DNA from: Thiorhodovibrio litoralis
GTDB lineage: Bacteria; Pseudomonadota; Gammaproteobacteria; Chromatiales; Chromatiaceae
DNA: 64,000 bases
Assembly (NCBI RefSeq): GCF_033954455.1
Contig: NZ_CP121473.1
Span: forward strand, 3,024,501-3,088,500
Direction of reading: 5' to 3'
Shown: piece after piece, positions 16,950 through 26,058 of the stretch
How the letters are laid out: each line of letters starts with the position of its first letter
Numbering within the stretch: position 1 is the stretch's first letter
Translations under genes and position numbers: made by a program
Notes under the pieces: model-generated
Told to the model about the DNA's origin: nothing
The model's database searches: none
The model's input: only the letters and a program-made list of their open reading frames with translations

Positions 16950-19900
16950 TGCTCGCGCGCCTGATTCAATTCGCGCTCACCCAGCGACTGTTAATGCTGC
17001 TCGCAGTGGCGTTGCTGATCGGCCTCGGCTGGCAAGCGATGCGCCAGACGCCCATCGACGCATTCCCGGATGTCTCCACCACCCAGGTCAAGATCATTGT
17101 CAAGGCGCCCGGTATGACGCCGGAGGAAGTCGAGTCGCGCATCACCAGCCGCATCGAGGTGGAGATGCTCGGCATTCCCCACCAGACCATGCTGCGCGCC
17201 ATCGCCAAATATGGCCTCACCGACATCACCATCGACTTCGCCGAGGGCACTGACATCTACTGGGCGCGCCAGCAGGTGGCCGAGCGGCTGAACGCGGTCT
17301 GGAGCGAGCTGCCGGACGGCGCCGAGGGCGGCATCGCCCCCATGACGACGCCGCTTGGGGAGATGTTCATGTTCAGCATCGACGGCGGCGGCCTGAGCCT
17401 GGCCGAGCGGCGCGACCTGCTCGACTGGACCATACGCCCGGCGTTGCGCTCGGTCTCCGGGGTGGCCGATGTGAATGCACTCGGCGGCTTCGTGACCACC
17501 TTTGAGGTGGTGCCGGACAATGGCCGCATGGCCAGCCGTGGCGTGTCCATGGATGACCTGAAGACGGCCGTGACCGCCAACAATCGCAACGACGGCGCCG
17601 GCCGGCTCGACGAGGGCGAGGAATCCCTGCTGGTGCGCAGTCAGGGCGCCATCCAGACGCTGGAGGATCTCGGCGGCATCGTTGTCGGCGGCGACAACGC
17701 CCAACCGGTTCGGGTCGCCGATGTGGCCGATGTGCGCTTGTCCGCCCTGACCCGCTATGGCGCGGTCACCAAGGACGGCAGTGGCGAGACGGTCGAGGGC
17801 CTGGTGCTCGGCCTGCGCGGCGCCAATGCCCGCACCCTGGTTCAGGGCGTGCGCGCCAAGCTCGATGAGCTCAAGCCCGGGCTGCCCGATGGGGTCGAGA
17901 TCCAGGTCTTCTACGACCGCGGCGTGCTGGTCGACAAAGCCGTGCATACCGTGTCAAAGGCGCTGATTGAGGCCATCGTGCTGGTGCTGGTGCTCTTGGT
18001 GCTCTTCCTCGGCGATCTGCGCGCAGCCCTGACGGTGGCGCTAATCCTACCGCTAGCGGCGCTCGCGACCTTCATCCTCATGAACCGGTTCGGGCTCTCG
18101 GCCAACCTCATGTCGCTCGGCGGTCTGGCCATCGCCATCGGCATGCTGGTCGATGCCGCCGTGGTGGTGGTCGAGAATATCGTCACCCAACTAGGCGCAC
18201 ACGGGGGGCGCAGCGGCGCTCGCTTGCCAAGATTGCACCTGATCTACCGCGCCACCCGCGAGGTAGCGCTACCGGTCGCCTCCGGCATCCTGATCATCAT
18301 CATCGTCTTTCTGCCTCTACTCACGCTCGAGGGACTGGAGGGCAAGCTGTTCGTCCCAGTGGCCCTGACCATCGTCTTCGCACTCAGTAGCTCCCTGCTG
18401 CTGTCGCTGACGGTGATCCCGGTGCTTGCCTCCTTCCTGCTTGGACCGGCCGAGCATGGCGAACCATGGCTGGTGCGCCAGCTGCTGGCGCTCTACACCC
18501 CAGCGCTGGAGTGGAGCCTGCGCCACCCGCTGCCGGTCATCGGCGTGGCCGTTGCAATGCTGCTCGGGGCCGGGGTGGTTTATACCCAGGTCGGTAAGTC
18601 CTTCATGCCGAGCATGGACGAGGGCGATCTGATCGTGCAGCTGGAAAAACTGCCGTCAATCAACCTCAAGGAATCCCTCGCCATCGACCAGCGCGTACAG
18701 CGGGCGATTCTCGCCGAGGTGCCGGAGGTGAAAGCGATCATCGCCCGCACCGGCTCCGACGAACTTGGCCTGGACCCGATGGGCTTGAACCAGACCGACA
18801 GCTTTCTGGTGCTCGCGCCGATGGACGCATGGCGCATGGACACCAAGGAAGAACTGATGGACGCCATCCGTGCGGTGATGGACCACTTCCCCGGCGTCGA
18901 CTACGCTTTCACCCAGCCGATTGAAATGCGCGTTTCGGAGATGCTGACCGGTGTGCGCGGCGATCTCGCCGTCAAGCTCTTCGGTCCCAATCAGGATCAG
19001 CTCAACAAGACCGCTGAGGAGATCGTCGCAGTGCTGCAAGGCCTCGAAGGCGCCGAGGATGTCTACACGCCACGCAACGAAGGCGCCCAGTATCTGAATC
19101 TCCAGATCGACCGTCTCGAGGCTGGTCGTTTAGGACTCGACATCGACGCCTTGGCCGCGCAGCTGCGCGCCGAGATTGAGGGCCTGCCGATCAGTATCGT
19201 CTATGGTGAGGGCAAGCGCCGGCCGCTGGTGATTCGCGGCCCAGAGTCGCTGCGCGAGAACCCCAGCCGGCTAGAGGCGCTGCGCATCGCCCTGCCCGAT
19301 GGCCGCGCGGTATCCCTGACCAACCTGGTCACCATGGAGCGCGGCGAAGGCCCGGTCGCACTCACCCGCGAGCGCGGCAATCGCCTGGCGGTGGCCATCG
19401 CCAATGTCTCCGGGCGCGACCTGGTCGGCTTTGTCGAGGAAGCCCGGGCGAAGGTTGCCGAGCAGGTCGATTTGCCGACCGGCTACTGGCTCGAGTGGGG
19501 CGGCGAGTTCGAGAATCAACAGCGCGCCGCGGCACGCCTAGCCTTGGTGGTGCCCATCGCCATCGGGCTGATTTTTCTGATCCTGTTTTCCACCTTCCGC
19601 TCGGTGACGCAGGCGGTGCTCATCCTGGCCATGGTGCCCTTCGCCATGATCGGTGGCATCGTCGGACTCTTCGTCACCGGCGAGTACATGTCGGTGCCGG
19701 CCTCAGTCGGATTTATCGCCCTGCTCGGCATCGCCGTGCTCAATGGCGTGGTGATGCTGACCTATTTCAATCAACTGCGCACCCTTGGTCGCCCCATTGC
19801 TGAAGTGGTGGTCGAAGGCGCCAAACGCCGTCTGCGCCCGGTGCTGATGACCGCCACCACCGCCACCTTCGGCCTGGTACCGCTGCTGTTCGCCAGCGGC

Positions 19901-20017
19901 CCGGGCTCGGAGATCCAGCGCCCGCTAGCCATAGTGGTGATCGGCGGGCTGGTGTCCGCCACCACGCTGACGCTGATCGTACTGCCGATGCTGTATCGGC
20001 GCTTTGGGGCGCGCTGA
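16949..20017 (+). CDS. Heavy-metal efflux RND transporter (CzcA/CusA-like)
   Basis: A full-length 1022-residue inner-membrane RND pump with the HME-family layout: TM1 near residue 10, a large periplasmic loop (about 35-335), a TM2-6 block including the proton-relay helix GGLAIAIGMLVDAAVVVVEN (around residues 390-409), a second periplasmic loop (about 555-850), and TM7-12. It exports metal ions using the proton gradient together with the two preceding proteins. The exact metal (Cu/Ag versus Co/Zn/Cd) cannot be fixed by eye. Its 3' end from about 19610 and the downstream DUF3240 gene are repeated exactly 8340 bp away, on the far side of the dnd-like island. Confidence 0.94.
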   Translation: MLARLIQFALTQRLLMLLAVALLIGLGWQAMRQTPIDAFPDVSTTQVKIIVKAPGMTPEEVESRITSRIEVEMLGIPHQTMLRAIAKYGLTDITIDFAEGTDIYWARQQVAERLNAVWSELPDGAEGGIAPMTTPLGEMFMFSIDGGGLSLAERRDLLDWTIRPALRSVSGVADVNALGGFVTTFEVVPDNGRMASRGVSMDDLKTAVTANNRNDGAGRLDEGEESLLVRSQGAIQTLEDLGGIVVGGDNAQPVRVADVADVRLSALTRYGAVTKDGSGETVEGLVLGLRGANARTLVQGVRAKLDELKPGLPDGVEIQVFYDRGVLVDKAVHTVSKALIEAIVLVLVLLVLFLGDLRAALTVALILPLAALATFILMNRFGLSANLMSLGGLAIAIGMLVDAAVVVVENIVTQLGAHGGRSGARLPRLHLIYRATREVALPVASGILIIIIVFLPLLTLEGLEGKLFVPVALTIVFALSSSLLLSLTVIPVLASFLLGPAEHGEPWLVRQLLALYTPALEWSLRHPLPVIGVAVAMLLGAGVVYTQVGKSFMPSMDEGDLIVQLEKLPSINLKESLAIDQRVQRAILAEVPEVKAIIARTGSDELGLDPMGLNQTDSFLVLAPMDAWRMDTKEELMDAIRAVMDHFPGVDYAFTQPIEMRVSEMLTGVRGDLAVKLFGPNQDQLNKTAEEIVAVLQGLEGAEDVYTPRNEGAQYLNLQIDRLEAGRLGLDIDALAAQLRAEIEGLPISIVYGEGKRRPLVIRGPESLRENPSRLEALRIALPDGRAVSLTNLVTMERGEGPVALTRERGNRLAVAIANVSGRDLVGFVEEARAKVAEQVDLPTGYWLEWGGEFENQQRAAARLALVVPIAIGLIFLILFSTFRSVTQAVLILAMVPFAMIGGIVGLFVTGEYMSVPASVGFIALLGIAVLNGVVMLTYFNQLRTLGRPIAEVVVEGAKRRLRPVLMTATTATFGLVPLLFASGPGSEIQRPLAIVVIGGLVSATTLTLIVLPMLYRRFGAR

Positions 20018-20350
20018 GCGTTGCAAAACCAGAAACCGACCTACCCCTAATCCACAGGCACAACCCGCGATGTCCGATTGCCTCCTATCCCTGATCGTCG
20101 CCCCCGAAGCCGAAGACGCCGTCGCCGAATGGCTGCTCGATGACGAGACCATCCCCGGCTTCTCCAGCAGCCCCATCGCCGGGCATGGCTCTTCGGAATC
20201 CTCCATGACCCTTGCCGAACAGGTCGCCGGGCGCCGCCAGCGGGTGATGTTCTTCACCCATCTGGAGCAATCCGTCGCCGAGCGGGTGCTCGAGCGCCTG
20301 CGCGAGGAACTCCCGGGCGCCGACATCCATTACTGGATGGTGCCAGTGCT
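19610..20350 (+). repeat. Left copy of long direct repeat flanking the dnd-like island
   Basis: Aligned line by line, this segment is identical to 27950-28690 (offset 8340). It covers the last part of czcA, the intergenic bases and nearly all of the DUF3240 gene. Outside the 741-bp core the copies still align but carry substitutions: at 19609, 19528 and 19519 on the left side and 20351, 20360 and 20364 on the right. Those six are synonymous in the genes. Confidence 0.95.
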
Positions 20351-20372
20351 AGTGGCGGGGCATTTGGGGTGA
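20070..20372 (+). CDS. DUF3240 family protein (first copy)
   Basis: A 100-residue protein (MSDCLLSLIVAPEAEDAVAE...) of the DUF3240 type, a small ferredoxin-like/PII-like fold frequently encoded at the end of CzcCBA operons. The HYWMVPVLVAGHLG ending is the usual family C-terminus. Its role is presumed to be a regulator or metal-binding accessory of the efflux pump; this is not established from the sequence. It lies 52 bases after czcA and is duplicated at 28410-28712 with an identical protein sequence. Confidence 0.85.
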   Translation: MSDCLLSLIVAPEAEDAVAEWLLDDETIPGFSSSPIAGHGSSESSMTLAEQVAGRRQRVMFFTHLEQSVAERVLERLREELPGADIHYWMVPVLVAGHLG

Positions 20373-20432
20373 TTACTTCGTCGCGACCGCGAAGCATTCA
20401 GCTCAGCGCATCGCCGACTTCGTCTTGCCCCG

Positions 20433-21323
20433 TTAGGTGGAGCGCGCAACAAGCTTGAACTCATCAATACGGTCGCGAATTTCCGCAGGTACCTTACCCA
20501 TTTCACGGATGCGTCGAGCAAGAAAGCCAATGTGTTCGTCGAAGCGCACCGGGCAGGTATGAGAGAGATACTTCAGCGCAGCCTTTCCGTCGAGCATTCT
20601 GGTCAGACGTTCCCACCGTTCTCGGGGTGATACGCTCGTTCGATCAAAGCGATCGATCTTTACACGCTCCTGATCCAATGCTGGTCCTGGATTGGGTATC
20701 CTCAGCTTGGTTAGGTGCCCAACGAGGTCGGCCTTGAGCTGGCTTCCGCGCTTCAACGGGGTACAGCCAAATCCGGGCTTCGGGGAGGGCTGGTTCGCCG
20801 TCGTGGCAGCAACTGTTGCCGCCGATTTATCCTTGAGTTCGTCGGCAAAGGCGAGACAGGCGTTGACCATGGCGTCGCCGGTTTGGCTTGATTTCAGTTC
20901 ATGGTCGTTCGCCACTTCCGCCATCGCATCCGGATCAAGCAGATAGTTTTCCAACTCCCAGCGCAACAGCACCCTGATGCTGTCTCCATGAGGCCGCGCC
21001 GCCAGAAACGCCTCGTCAGCTTCCTGCCACCAGAGCACCCAGTTGTGCATGCCGAGCAGCAGGTCTCGATCGACCAGGCCGAATGCCGCTACCCCATCGG
21101 CCCGCGCTCCCGCGACCAAAGCAATGACGGCCTCGCAGCCTCCGCCGCCGGTGTCAGGCTCGTGACGGTCGGCTGGCTCGAACAGTACATCGGCACCTTC
21201 ATCAAAGAACCAGCGTTTGGCGATGATCTCGTAATCGTCTTCCGATTCAAGAAAGACCACCGCGCCGCCGCGCTGCTTCCACAATAGGCGCTCCGGCGCC
21301 TTGACCTTCTTGAATGCACTCAT
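20433..21323 (-). CDS. DUF4435 (TOPRIM-like) protein, PARIS AriB-like effector candidate
   Basis: A 296-residue protein with the TOPRIM pattern of DUF4435: VVFLESEDDYEIIAKRW (residues 22-38, Glu26 as the first acidic residue), FGLVDRDLL (about 81-89, the DxD pair), and WELENYLLDPDAM (about 122-134). DUF4435 proteins are the toxic nuclease (AriB) of the PARIS anti-phage system, held by an ABC-type ATPase (AriA) until a phage trigger appears. The gene immediately upstream encodes just such an ATPase and overlaps by four bases (ATGA), the AriA-AriB order and coupling. Unlike stand-alone PARIS it is the last gene of a dndCD-containing operon, so it may be the restriction arm of a phosphorothioation system. 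Family call is by motif, not search. Confidence 0.72.
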   Translation of the reverse strand: MSAFKKVKAPERLLWKQRGGAVVFLESEDDYEIIAKRWFFDEGADVLFEPADRHEPDTGGGGCEAVIALVAGARADGVAAFGLVDRDLLLGMHNWVLWWQEADEAFLAARPHGDSIRVLLRWELENYLLDPDAMAEVANDHELKSSQTGDAMVNACLAFADELKDKSAATVAATTANQPSPKPGFGCTPLKRGSQLKADLVGHLTKLRIPNPGPALDQERVKIDRFDRTSVSPRERWERLTRMLDGKAALKYLSHTCPVRFDEHIGFLARRIREMGKVPAEIRDRIDEFKLVARST

Positions 21324-22483
21324 CTTCCTATCTCTTCTGAACGCAGGCCAGGCTCGATGATCCAGCCACCCTTGATGAGATCCGGCTCGGCAATGTCGAC
21401 CGGAAAGGCTTCCAGAATTTCCACCGAATGGGTTGCGGCGATGACCGTCGTACCCCGGTGCCGACGAACCTGCGCCTTCATCAGATTGAGCGCCTTATGC
21501 TGCCAGCGGACATGCAGATGGACATCGAGTTCGTCCACAAGCACCCAAGTGTTGCGAGTGCTATGAGCGCCAATGCGCAAGAATAGCTGGGCTAGGTTTT
21601 TCTCCCCGCTGGAAAGCCGATCCAATCGATGGGTCTGTTCCGAGCTGTGGACGATAGCCTCGGGCGGTACCCGCCGGATCTTGGTGTCGAGAAACCTATC
21701 CGGGGACTTGTCGAAGACGGTCTCGTTGACTGTCTTCACCGCGGCTTCAAAGCTGCCATCGCTTAACCAGGCGAGCCAGACGAGCAGGTTATCCAGAGAC
21801 GCGGTCCAGTGCGTGCCATGCGGGGCAAACTCATGTGCCGTGCGATAGGCCCAATGCTCCGGCTGGATGATTGCCCGTTCGGTGGCATCTTGGAGACGTG
21901 GGATGTCGCGATAGGCCGAGAAATACAGAGCGGTCGGCAGGCTGAGCGTGGCGTTGGCGAAGGCACCGGGCGTCAGGCCGCTGGAATCGTCGAGGGTGCG
22001 CCGGAGATCCTGCACCAGGTCGTCCTGACGATCGATCTCTACCAGTCGACCTGGAGCCCGCTGGCGGAAGCCGGTCCGATGCCATGCTTGCGCTCCGTAT
22101 TGCTTCAGTAACTCGTCGTCCCATACCTTCAAAAAGGTCTCTTCTCCGAGATTTCCGGCGACCATGGACAGCACGATCCTGTGGTCTCGCCCCTGCCAAA
22201 AGAGCCGAGTCAGCACGTCGAGTTGGACTCGTCCCTTCCCGTCGTCCAGGTCCTCGTGACCAAAGTGCTGGGGACTCAGCGTTCCAAGCTGGCGCATCAG
22301 CAAGGCGAAGCACTCCAGCACCGTTGTCTTGCCCTGCCCGTTCTCGGACATCAGCAGAAAGACATTGCATGGGCGGTCTTGGTCGTCGGTGAAATCGATC
22401 TCGTAGGGCGAACCCTGAAATGGACCGACGCGGTCCAGCGTCAGCCAAAGGGGTTGGAACTCGTAGACGGTCATGTCGCTCAT
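21320..22483 (-). CDS. ABC/AAA_15-type ATPase, PARIS AriA-like
   Basis: A 387-residue SMC/RecF-like ATPase without a long coiled coil. Walker A is SENGQGKT (residues 46-53), the signature motif LSSGEKNL (290-297), Walker B WVLVDELDVH (313-322) and the switch His in AATHS (349-353). Size, motif order and the DUF4435 partner resemble AriA of PARIS, a scaffold ATPase that senses phage proteins and releases the nuclease. Its start overlaps the stop of the FtsK-like gene by four bases and its stop overlaps the DUF4435 start by four, so all are translated together. It could also be an OLD/Septu-like ATPase; the partner gene is the main reason for preferring AriA. Confidence 0.75.
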   Translation of the reverse strand: MSDMTVYEFQPLWLTLDRVGPFQGSPYEIDFTDDQDRPCNVFLLMSENGQGKTTVLECFALLMRQLGTLSPQHFGHEDLDDGKGRVQLDVLTRLFWQGRDHRIVLSMVAGNLGEETFLKVWDDELLKQYGAQAWHRTGFRQRAPGRLVEIDRQDDLVQDLRRTLDDSSGLTPGAFANATLSLPTALYFSAYRDIPRLQDATERAIIQPEHWAYRTAHEFAPHGTHWTASLDNLLVWLAWLSDGSFEAAVKTVNETVFDKSPDRFLDTKIRRVPPEAIVHSSEQTHRLDRLSSGEKNLAQLFLRIGAHSTRNTWVLVDELDVHLHVRWQHKALNLMKAQVRRHRGTTVIAATHSVEILEAFPVDIAEPDLIKGGWIIEPGLRSEEIGR

Positions 22484-24015
22484 CGCTGTTCACCGCGGAC
22501 GTGCCTTAGGCACTGTTTGATGTCATCGCCGGTGACAAGCACCCCATGGGCACGGCGCAGCGGCACCCCAGCGCGCGGCCGCAACAGCATGTCGCCGGCT
22601 CCAAGGAGCTTTTCCGCACCGACCTCATCGAGGATGATCTTGGATTCGGCCGCAGTGCGCACGGACAGCGCAATTCGTGCCGGGACGTTGCTGCGGAGCA
22701 GACCGGTGAAGGTCTCCGCGTCTGGGCGTTGTGTCGCGAGCAGCAGATGGATGCCGACCGCACGGGCCTTCTGTGCCAAGCGCACCAGTGGCGTTTCGGC
22801 CTCGCGCGACTGGAACAGCAAGTCCGCCAACTCCTCGACCACGACGACGATATAGGGTAGGTCCATTCGGCCTTGAGCCCGGCCTTGGGCCAGGTTCGAG
22901 ACACCTTGCTCACGCAGCAGACCGGTGCGCCGCTCCATCTCGCCGACCAAATCATCAAGGGTGTCCAATGCTTCCCCCATATCCTCCAGCACATGCCCGT
23001 CGCGCAGGTGCGGCAGCCCGGTGTACTGGCCGAGTTCGACGCGCTTTGGATCGATCATGACCAAATGGAGGTCTTTGGGTTCCAGACGCCACAGCAGCGA
23101 CAACAGCAGCGCATGCAAGCACACACTCTTGCCGCTGCCGGTGGTCCCGCCCAGCAGCAGATGCGGCGCCTCGGCCAAATCGAACGCCACCGGGGCACCC
23201 AGCACGTCCACCCCCGGCCAGACCGTGAGTAGCGGTAGATCCTCTGCCGTGCGCGCCCAGTCACGCAGGCGCGCACCGGGTACGCTTTGCCAGGTCTCGC
23301 GCGGTCTGGGCACATCCAGAGCCAGCACCCGAGCCTCGCGTTCGCGCTCTTCGTCCTCTTGCAGCAAGATGCCCTGCCGCGTCGACAGGCCCAGGTAAAG
23401 CCCGAGTTTCTCGAGTCCACGCTTGACCCGGTCGTAGTGATTGACGTCGTCCAGATAGACACGGTAGCGGCTGATGCGCGGCCCTTCGTCGACACCACGA
23501 ATCTGGGCGATGACGCCGATCTCGCGCAGTCCGGCAAGTATCTCCTGTGCTCGATCCACCCGTGCTGGAGCCGGTGACGCTGCCACGAACAGGTCTTGAT
23601 ACAAATAACTGGCGAAATCGTGCCCCGGTCGCCAGCTGGTTCTAATCTCGCGGAGACCGCGGCGCACATGACGCTGTAGATAGCGCTTGTAGCGTGGTTC
23701 GGCCTCCTCGTCCTGGAACATATCCTCGCCGTGGTAGATACTCAGCAGCGCGCGGATGGCGAGGTCGTAGTCCTGTCGGCCACGCTCGTCCGCAGCGAGA
23801 CCGCTGCCGGTCACACGCGTCAGCCAGTATTCGCCACCGCTGGGGCCGAGGGTGCTGCCATCCAAATCCTCCGGCGGCGGTGTCGGTATTTGCAGAGAGC
23901 GTGCCAGCGCGATACGGAGCACACGCAACTTCGGGGCATTTGGCGTGCCGAGCCCATGGGACAGCACATCATTGATGGTCTGCTCGTCGGCCGCGTCGGT
24001 ATATATGTCTGGCAT
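22480..24015 (-). CDS. FtsK/SpoIIIE-type DNA translocase with possible DndE-like N-terminus
   Basis: A 511-residue soluble motor. Residues 155-240 (IGVIAQIRGVDEGPRISRYRVYL ... VLALDVPRPRE) match the FtsK beta domain, and 250-510 the alpha domain: Walker A GTTGSGKS (290-297), DPKRVEL (322-328), Walker B VVVVEELADLL, and LLLATQRPDAETFTGLLRSN. It has no membrane segments and no gamma (KOPS-reading) domain. Residues 1-60 (INDVLSHGLGTPNAPKLRVLRIALARSL) resemble DndE, a small DNA-nick-binding protein of phosphorothioation systems. That would explain why no separate dndE is present, but the similarity is weak. It starts three bases after dndD. Role is inferred as DNA loading or translocation for modification or restriction. 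Confidence 0.82.
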   Translation of the reverse strand: MPDIYTDAADEQTINDVLSHGLGTPNAPKLRVLRIALARSLQIPTPPPEDLDGSTLGPSGGEYWLTRVTGSGLAADERGRQDYDLAIRALLSIYHGEDMFQDEEAEPRYKRYLQRHVRRGLREIRTSWRPGHDFASYLYQDLFVAASPAPARVDRAQEILAGLREIGVIAQIRGVDEGPRISRYRVYLDDVNHYDRVKRGLEKLGLYLGLSTRQGILLQEDEEREREARVLALDVPRPRETWQSVPGARLRDWARTAEDLPLLTVWPGVDVLGAPVAFDLAEAPHLLLGGTTGSGKSVCLHALLLSLLWRLEPKDLHLVMIDPKRVELGQYTGLPHLRDGHVLEDMGEALDTLDDLVGEMERRTGLLREQGVSNLAQGRAQGRMDLPYIVVVVEELADLLFQSREAETPLVRLAQKARAVGIHLLLATQRPDAETFTGLLRSNVPARIALSVRTAAESKIILDEVGAEKLLGAGDMLLRPRAGVPLRRAHGVLVTGDDIKQCLRHVRGEQR

Positions 24016-24018
24016 CGC

Positions 24019-26058
24019 TTATACCCCGGCAGCCAGTTCGGCGACGTCAACAGCCACAGGAACAGTGTGCTCCCCATCGGGGTTGGTCAGCCGAAAAGCA
24101 GCGTACACATGCTCCGCTACGAGTCCAAGCTTGCGGGCATCCAATTCCGAATCGGTCGGTAACACGATGACCTGGTCGGCGGCATTCGGATAGTACTGCG
24201 TGAGAATCGCCTTCTGATTCCCGGCATCAATACGGGCCAAGGGGGTATCGATGATCACGGGAACCTGCTTGCCGGATGCCTCGCTCAGCGCCCAGAGGAG
24301 GGCTGTGGCCATCAGCTGCTTCATGCCAGCGGAAAGGGCGCCCATTGCGATTGGGTGGCCATCGCGATCAAGGTAATGCAGGCCGAATTCGTCATCGACT
24401 TCGATCTTATCGATCAGATGGTGCGATGTCATCAAGAGCCTGAAGTGGCGGTTGATGGCGTTCTCCAGTGCTTCCCGCTGCTCCTTCTTGCGCTGATCCT
24501 TCAGCTTGCTGAACAGACTCCCGAGTCGCCGAGCCAGGTAAATCTTGTCTTTCGCAATTCCGCCTGCTTGGACAACGCTTTGTATCTCCGTGATCATTTT
24601 CTTGGTCTCATCGAGCTTGCGCTGCTTTTGGCCGAATTCGTTCTCCAGCGCGCCGATGCGCTGTTGCTTGTCGGTCAATGCCCGCTCCAACTGATCGCGT
24701 TCTTCGACGTAGCGCTCAAATTGCTTACGTTCCTCGTCCGATAGTGAGCCGACATTCAGCAGGTCCGTCTCCAGTTTCCGCAGCTCGGCCGTCTGCTGTT
24801 GCAGCCTCCGTAAGGCTTCGGCGCGCAACGTGCGCAGACCTTCCGCTTCCGCGTAGGGGGCGAGCTGATCGCGTGCACGCGCACCGGCTTGCGGGTCCGG
24901 TGCGAAGTTTGGGTCCATCACCGAACCAGCGTCGGTCATGTCCTTTTCCAGCAAGCGGACGAGTTTGTATTGGTAGAAGGCGCGCTGACCTTCGCGGATA
25001 TCGGGATCGGGCCGGTCTGGGCCGTCAAATAGACGCTCGGGCAGCGTCCGCGTCAGCGTCTCCAGCACTCGGCTGCGGGCACCGGCGTCGCTGCGCAGCA
25101 CCTGATCCAGGCGGTCGATCGCTCGGCGCACCAGGCTGGGATTAGCCAAGAGCACGACATCGCGGGGCAGCTCCGCAGAGAGCCGCTCGCGCCCATCGGC
25201 AAACTCGGCCTGAATCCGTCTGAGGGCTTGCTTCAGCTCGTTCTCGTCATGACGATGCACGTAGGCGCTGACACCCTCGATACGCCGACGGACGCGACGC
25301 AGCTCCTCCTGATCGTCCTCGACCTCTTGCTCCAGTATGGCCTGGGTGTCTTCCAGCGCTCTCAGCTCCTCCGAGAGGGCTCGTGCGCTGCCCTCCAGAC
25401 GTTGCAGCTCGGCCTTGGCCTCGGGCTTCAACTCGTTGCGTTGCCAGCCATTGACGGATTGCTTCAGGGCCTCCCGCAGGGCGTCGATCGCACCGATACC
25501 GAGGATGCGCTCCATCTCGCGTTGTTGCGTGTCGCGGTTGGCCTCGGCCAGGGCCTGGATCTGCTCACCGTCGAAGAAGAAAAAGTCGACATAGTCCGGA
25601 GGCAATCGGCGGTCCAGAAACTCCTGGGCCGCCTCGTCGTCGAAGCGGGCCTCGCCGGCCTGCACCGCCAACTGCTCTTGCCAGGTGTCGCCTTCGATGG
25701 TCCAACTGCGCTCCGCCCTGACCATTTGCCCGTTCTCCGTCCAGCGCAGTTCCACAGCGCAGCGCGTCTCTCCGTCTATGCGGGCGCGTCGGTTCATGAT
25801 TCCCCACCAGTCGTCACCTGCCCCAAGTACATACTGCTGAACGGTGGGCATACGCTTGCGCTGAACTGCTCGCCGCAGGGGTTCGTTGCATGCGCCGGTG
25901 AACAAGAGCTTCAGCGCGTTCAGCAGGCTGGTCTTGCCGAATCCGTTTTGGCCCATTATCAGGCAGATGTTACGCCCCGGTCCCGGTTGGCCGAGCTCGA
26001 AACGCTGCGGACCGCAGTAGGAGAACAGGTTGGTGAGCTGAATCCGCTCGATGATCAT
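24019..26058 (-). CDS. dndD: DndD-like SMC/Rad50-type ATPase of DNA phosphorothioation
   Basis: A 679-residue ATPase: Walker A GQNGFGKT (36-43) in a RecF/Rad50-like N-terminus, the DndD hallmark VDFFFFDGEQIQALAE, a long Glu/Arg/Leu coiled-coil region (about 200-540), then the signature LSAGMKQLMATALLWAL and the Walker B/D-loop PVIIDTPLARIDAGN. DndD works with DndC and DndE to introduce the non-bridging sulfur into the DNA backbone and may nick or remodel DNA. Its start overlaps dndC by four bases (ATGA). Length agrees with DndD. No dndB or dndA lies beside it. Confidence 0.9.
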   Translation of the reverse strand: MIIERIQLTNLFSYCGPQRFELGQPGPGRNICLIMGQNGFGKTSLLNALKLLFTGACNEPLRRAVQRKRMPTVQQYVLGAGDDWWGIMNRRARIDGETRCAVELRWTENGQMVRAERSWTIEGDTWQEQLAVQAGEARFDDEAAQEFLDRRLPPDYVDFFFFDGEQIQALAEANRDTQQREMERILGIGAIDALREALKQSVNGWQRNELKPEAKAELQRLEGSARALSEELRALEDTQAILEQEVEDDQEELRRVRRRIEGVSAYVHRHDENELKQALRRIQAEFADGRERLSAELPRDVVLLANPSLVRRAIDRLDQVLRSDAGARSRVLETLTRTLPERLFDGPDRPDPDIREGQRAFYQYKLVRLLEKDMTDAGSVMDPNFAPDPQAGARARDQLAPYAEAEGLRTLRAEALRRLQQQTAELRKLETDLLNVGSLSDEERKQFERYVEERDQLERALTDKQQRIGALENEFGQKQRKLDETKKMITEIQSVVQAGGIAKDKIYLARRLGSLFSKLKDQRKKEQREALENAINRHFRLLMTSHHLIDKIEVDDEFGLHYLDRDGHPIAMGALSAGMKQLMATALLWALSEASGKQVPVIIDTPLARIDAGNQKAILTQYYPNAADQVIVLPTDSELDARKLGLVAEHVYAAFRLTNPDGEHTVPVAVDVAELAAGV

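Noticed and set aside
20375-20432. Inverted repeat CTTCG ... CGAAG at the left end of the island as an attachment site
   Set aside because: Short, imperfect, and no matching copy is seen at the right end; no integrase gene is present.
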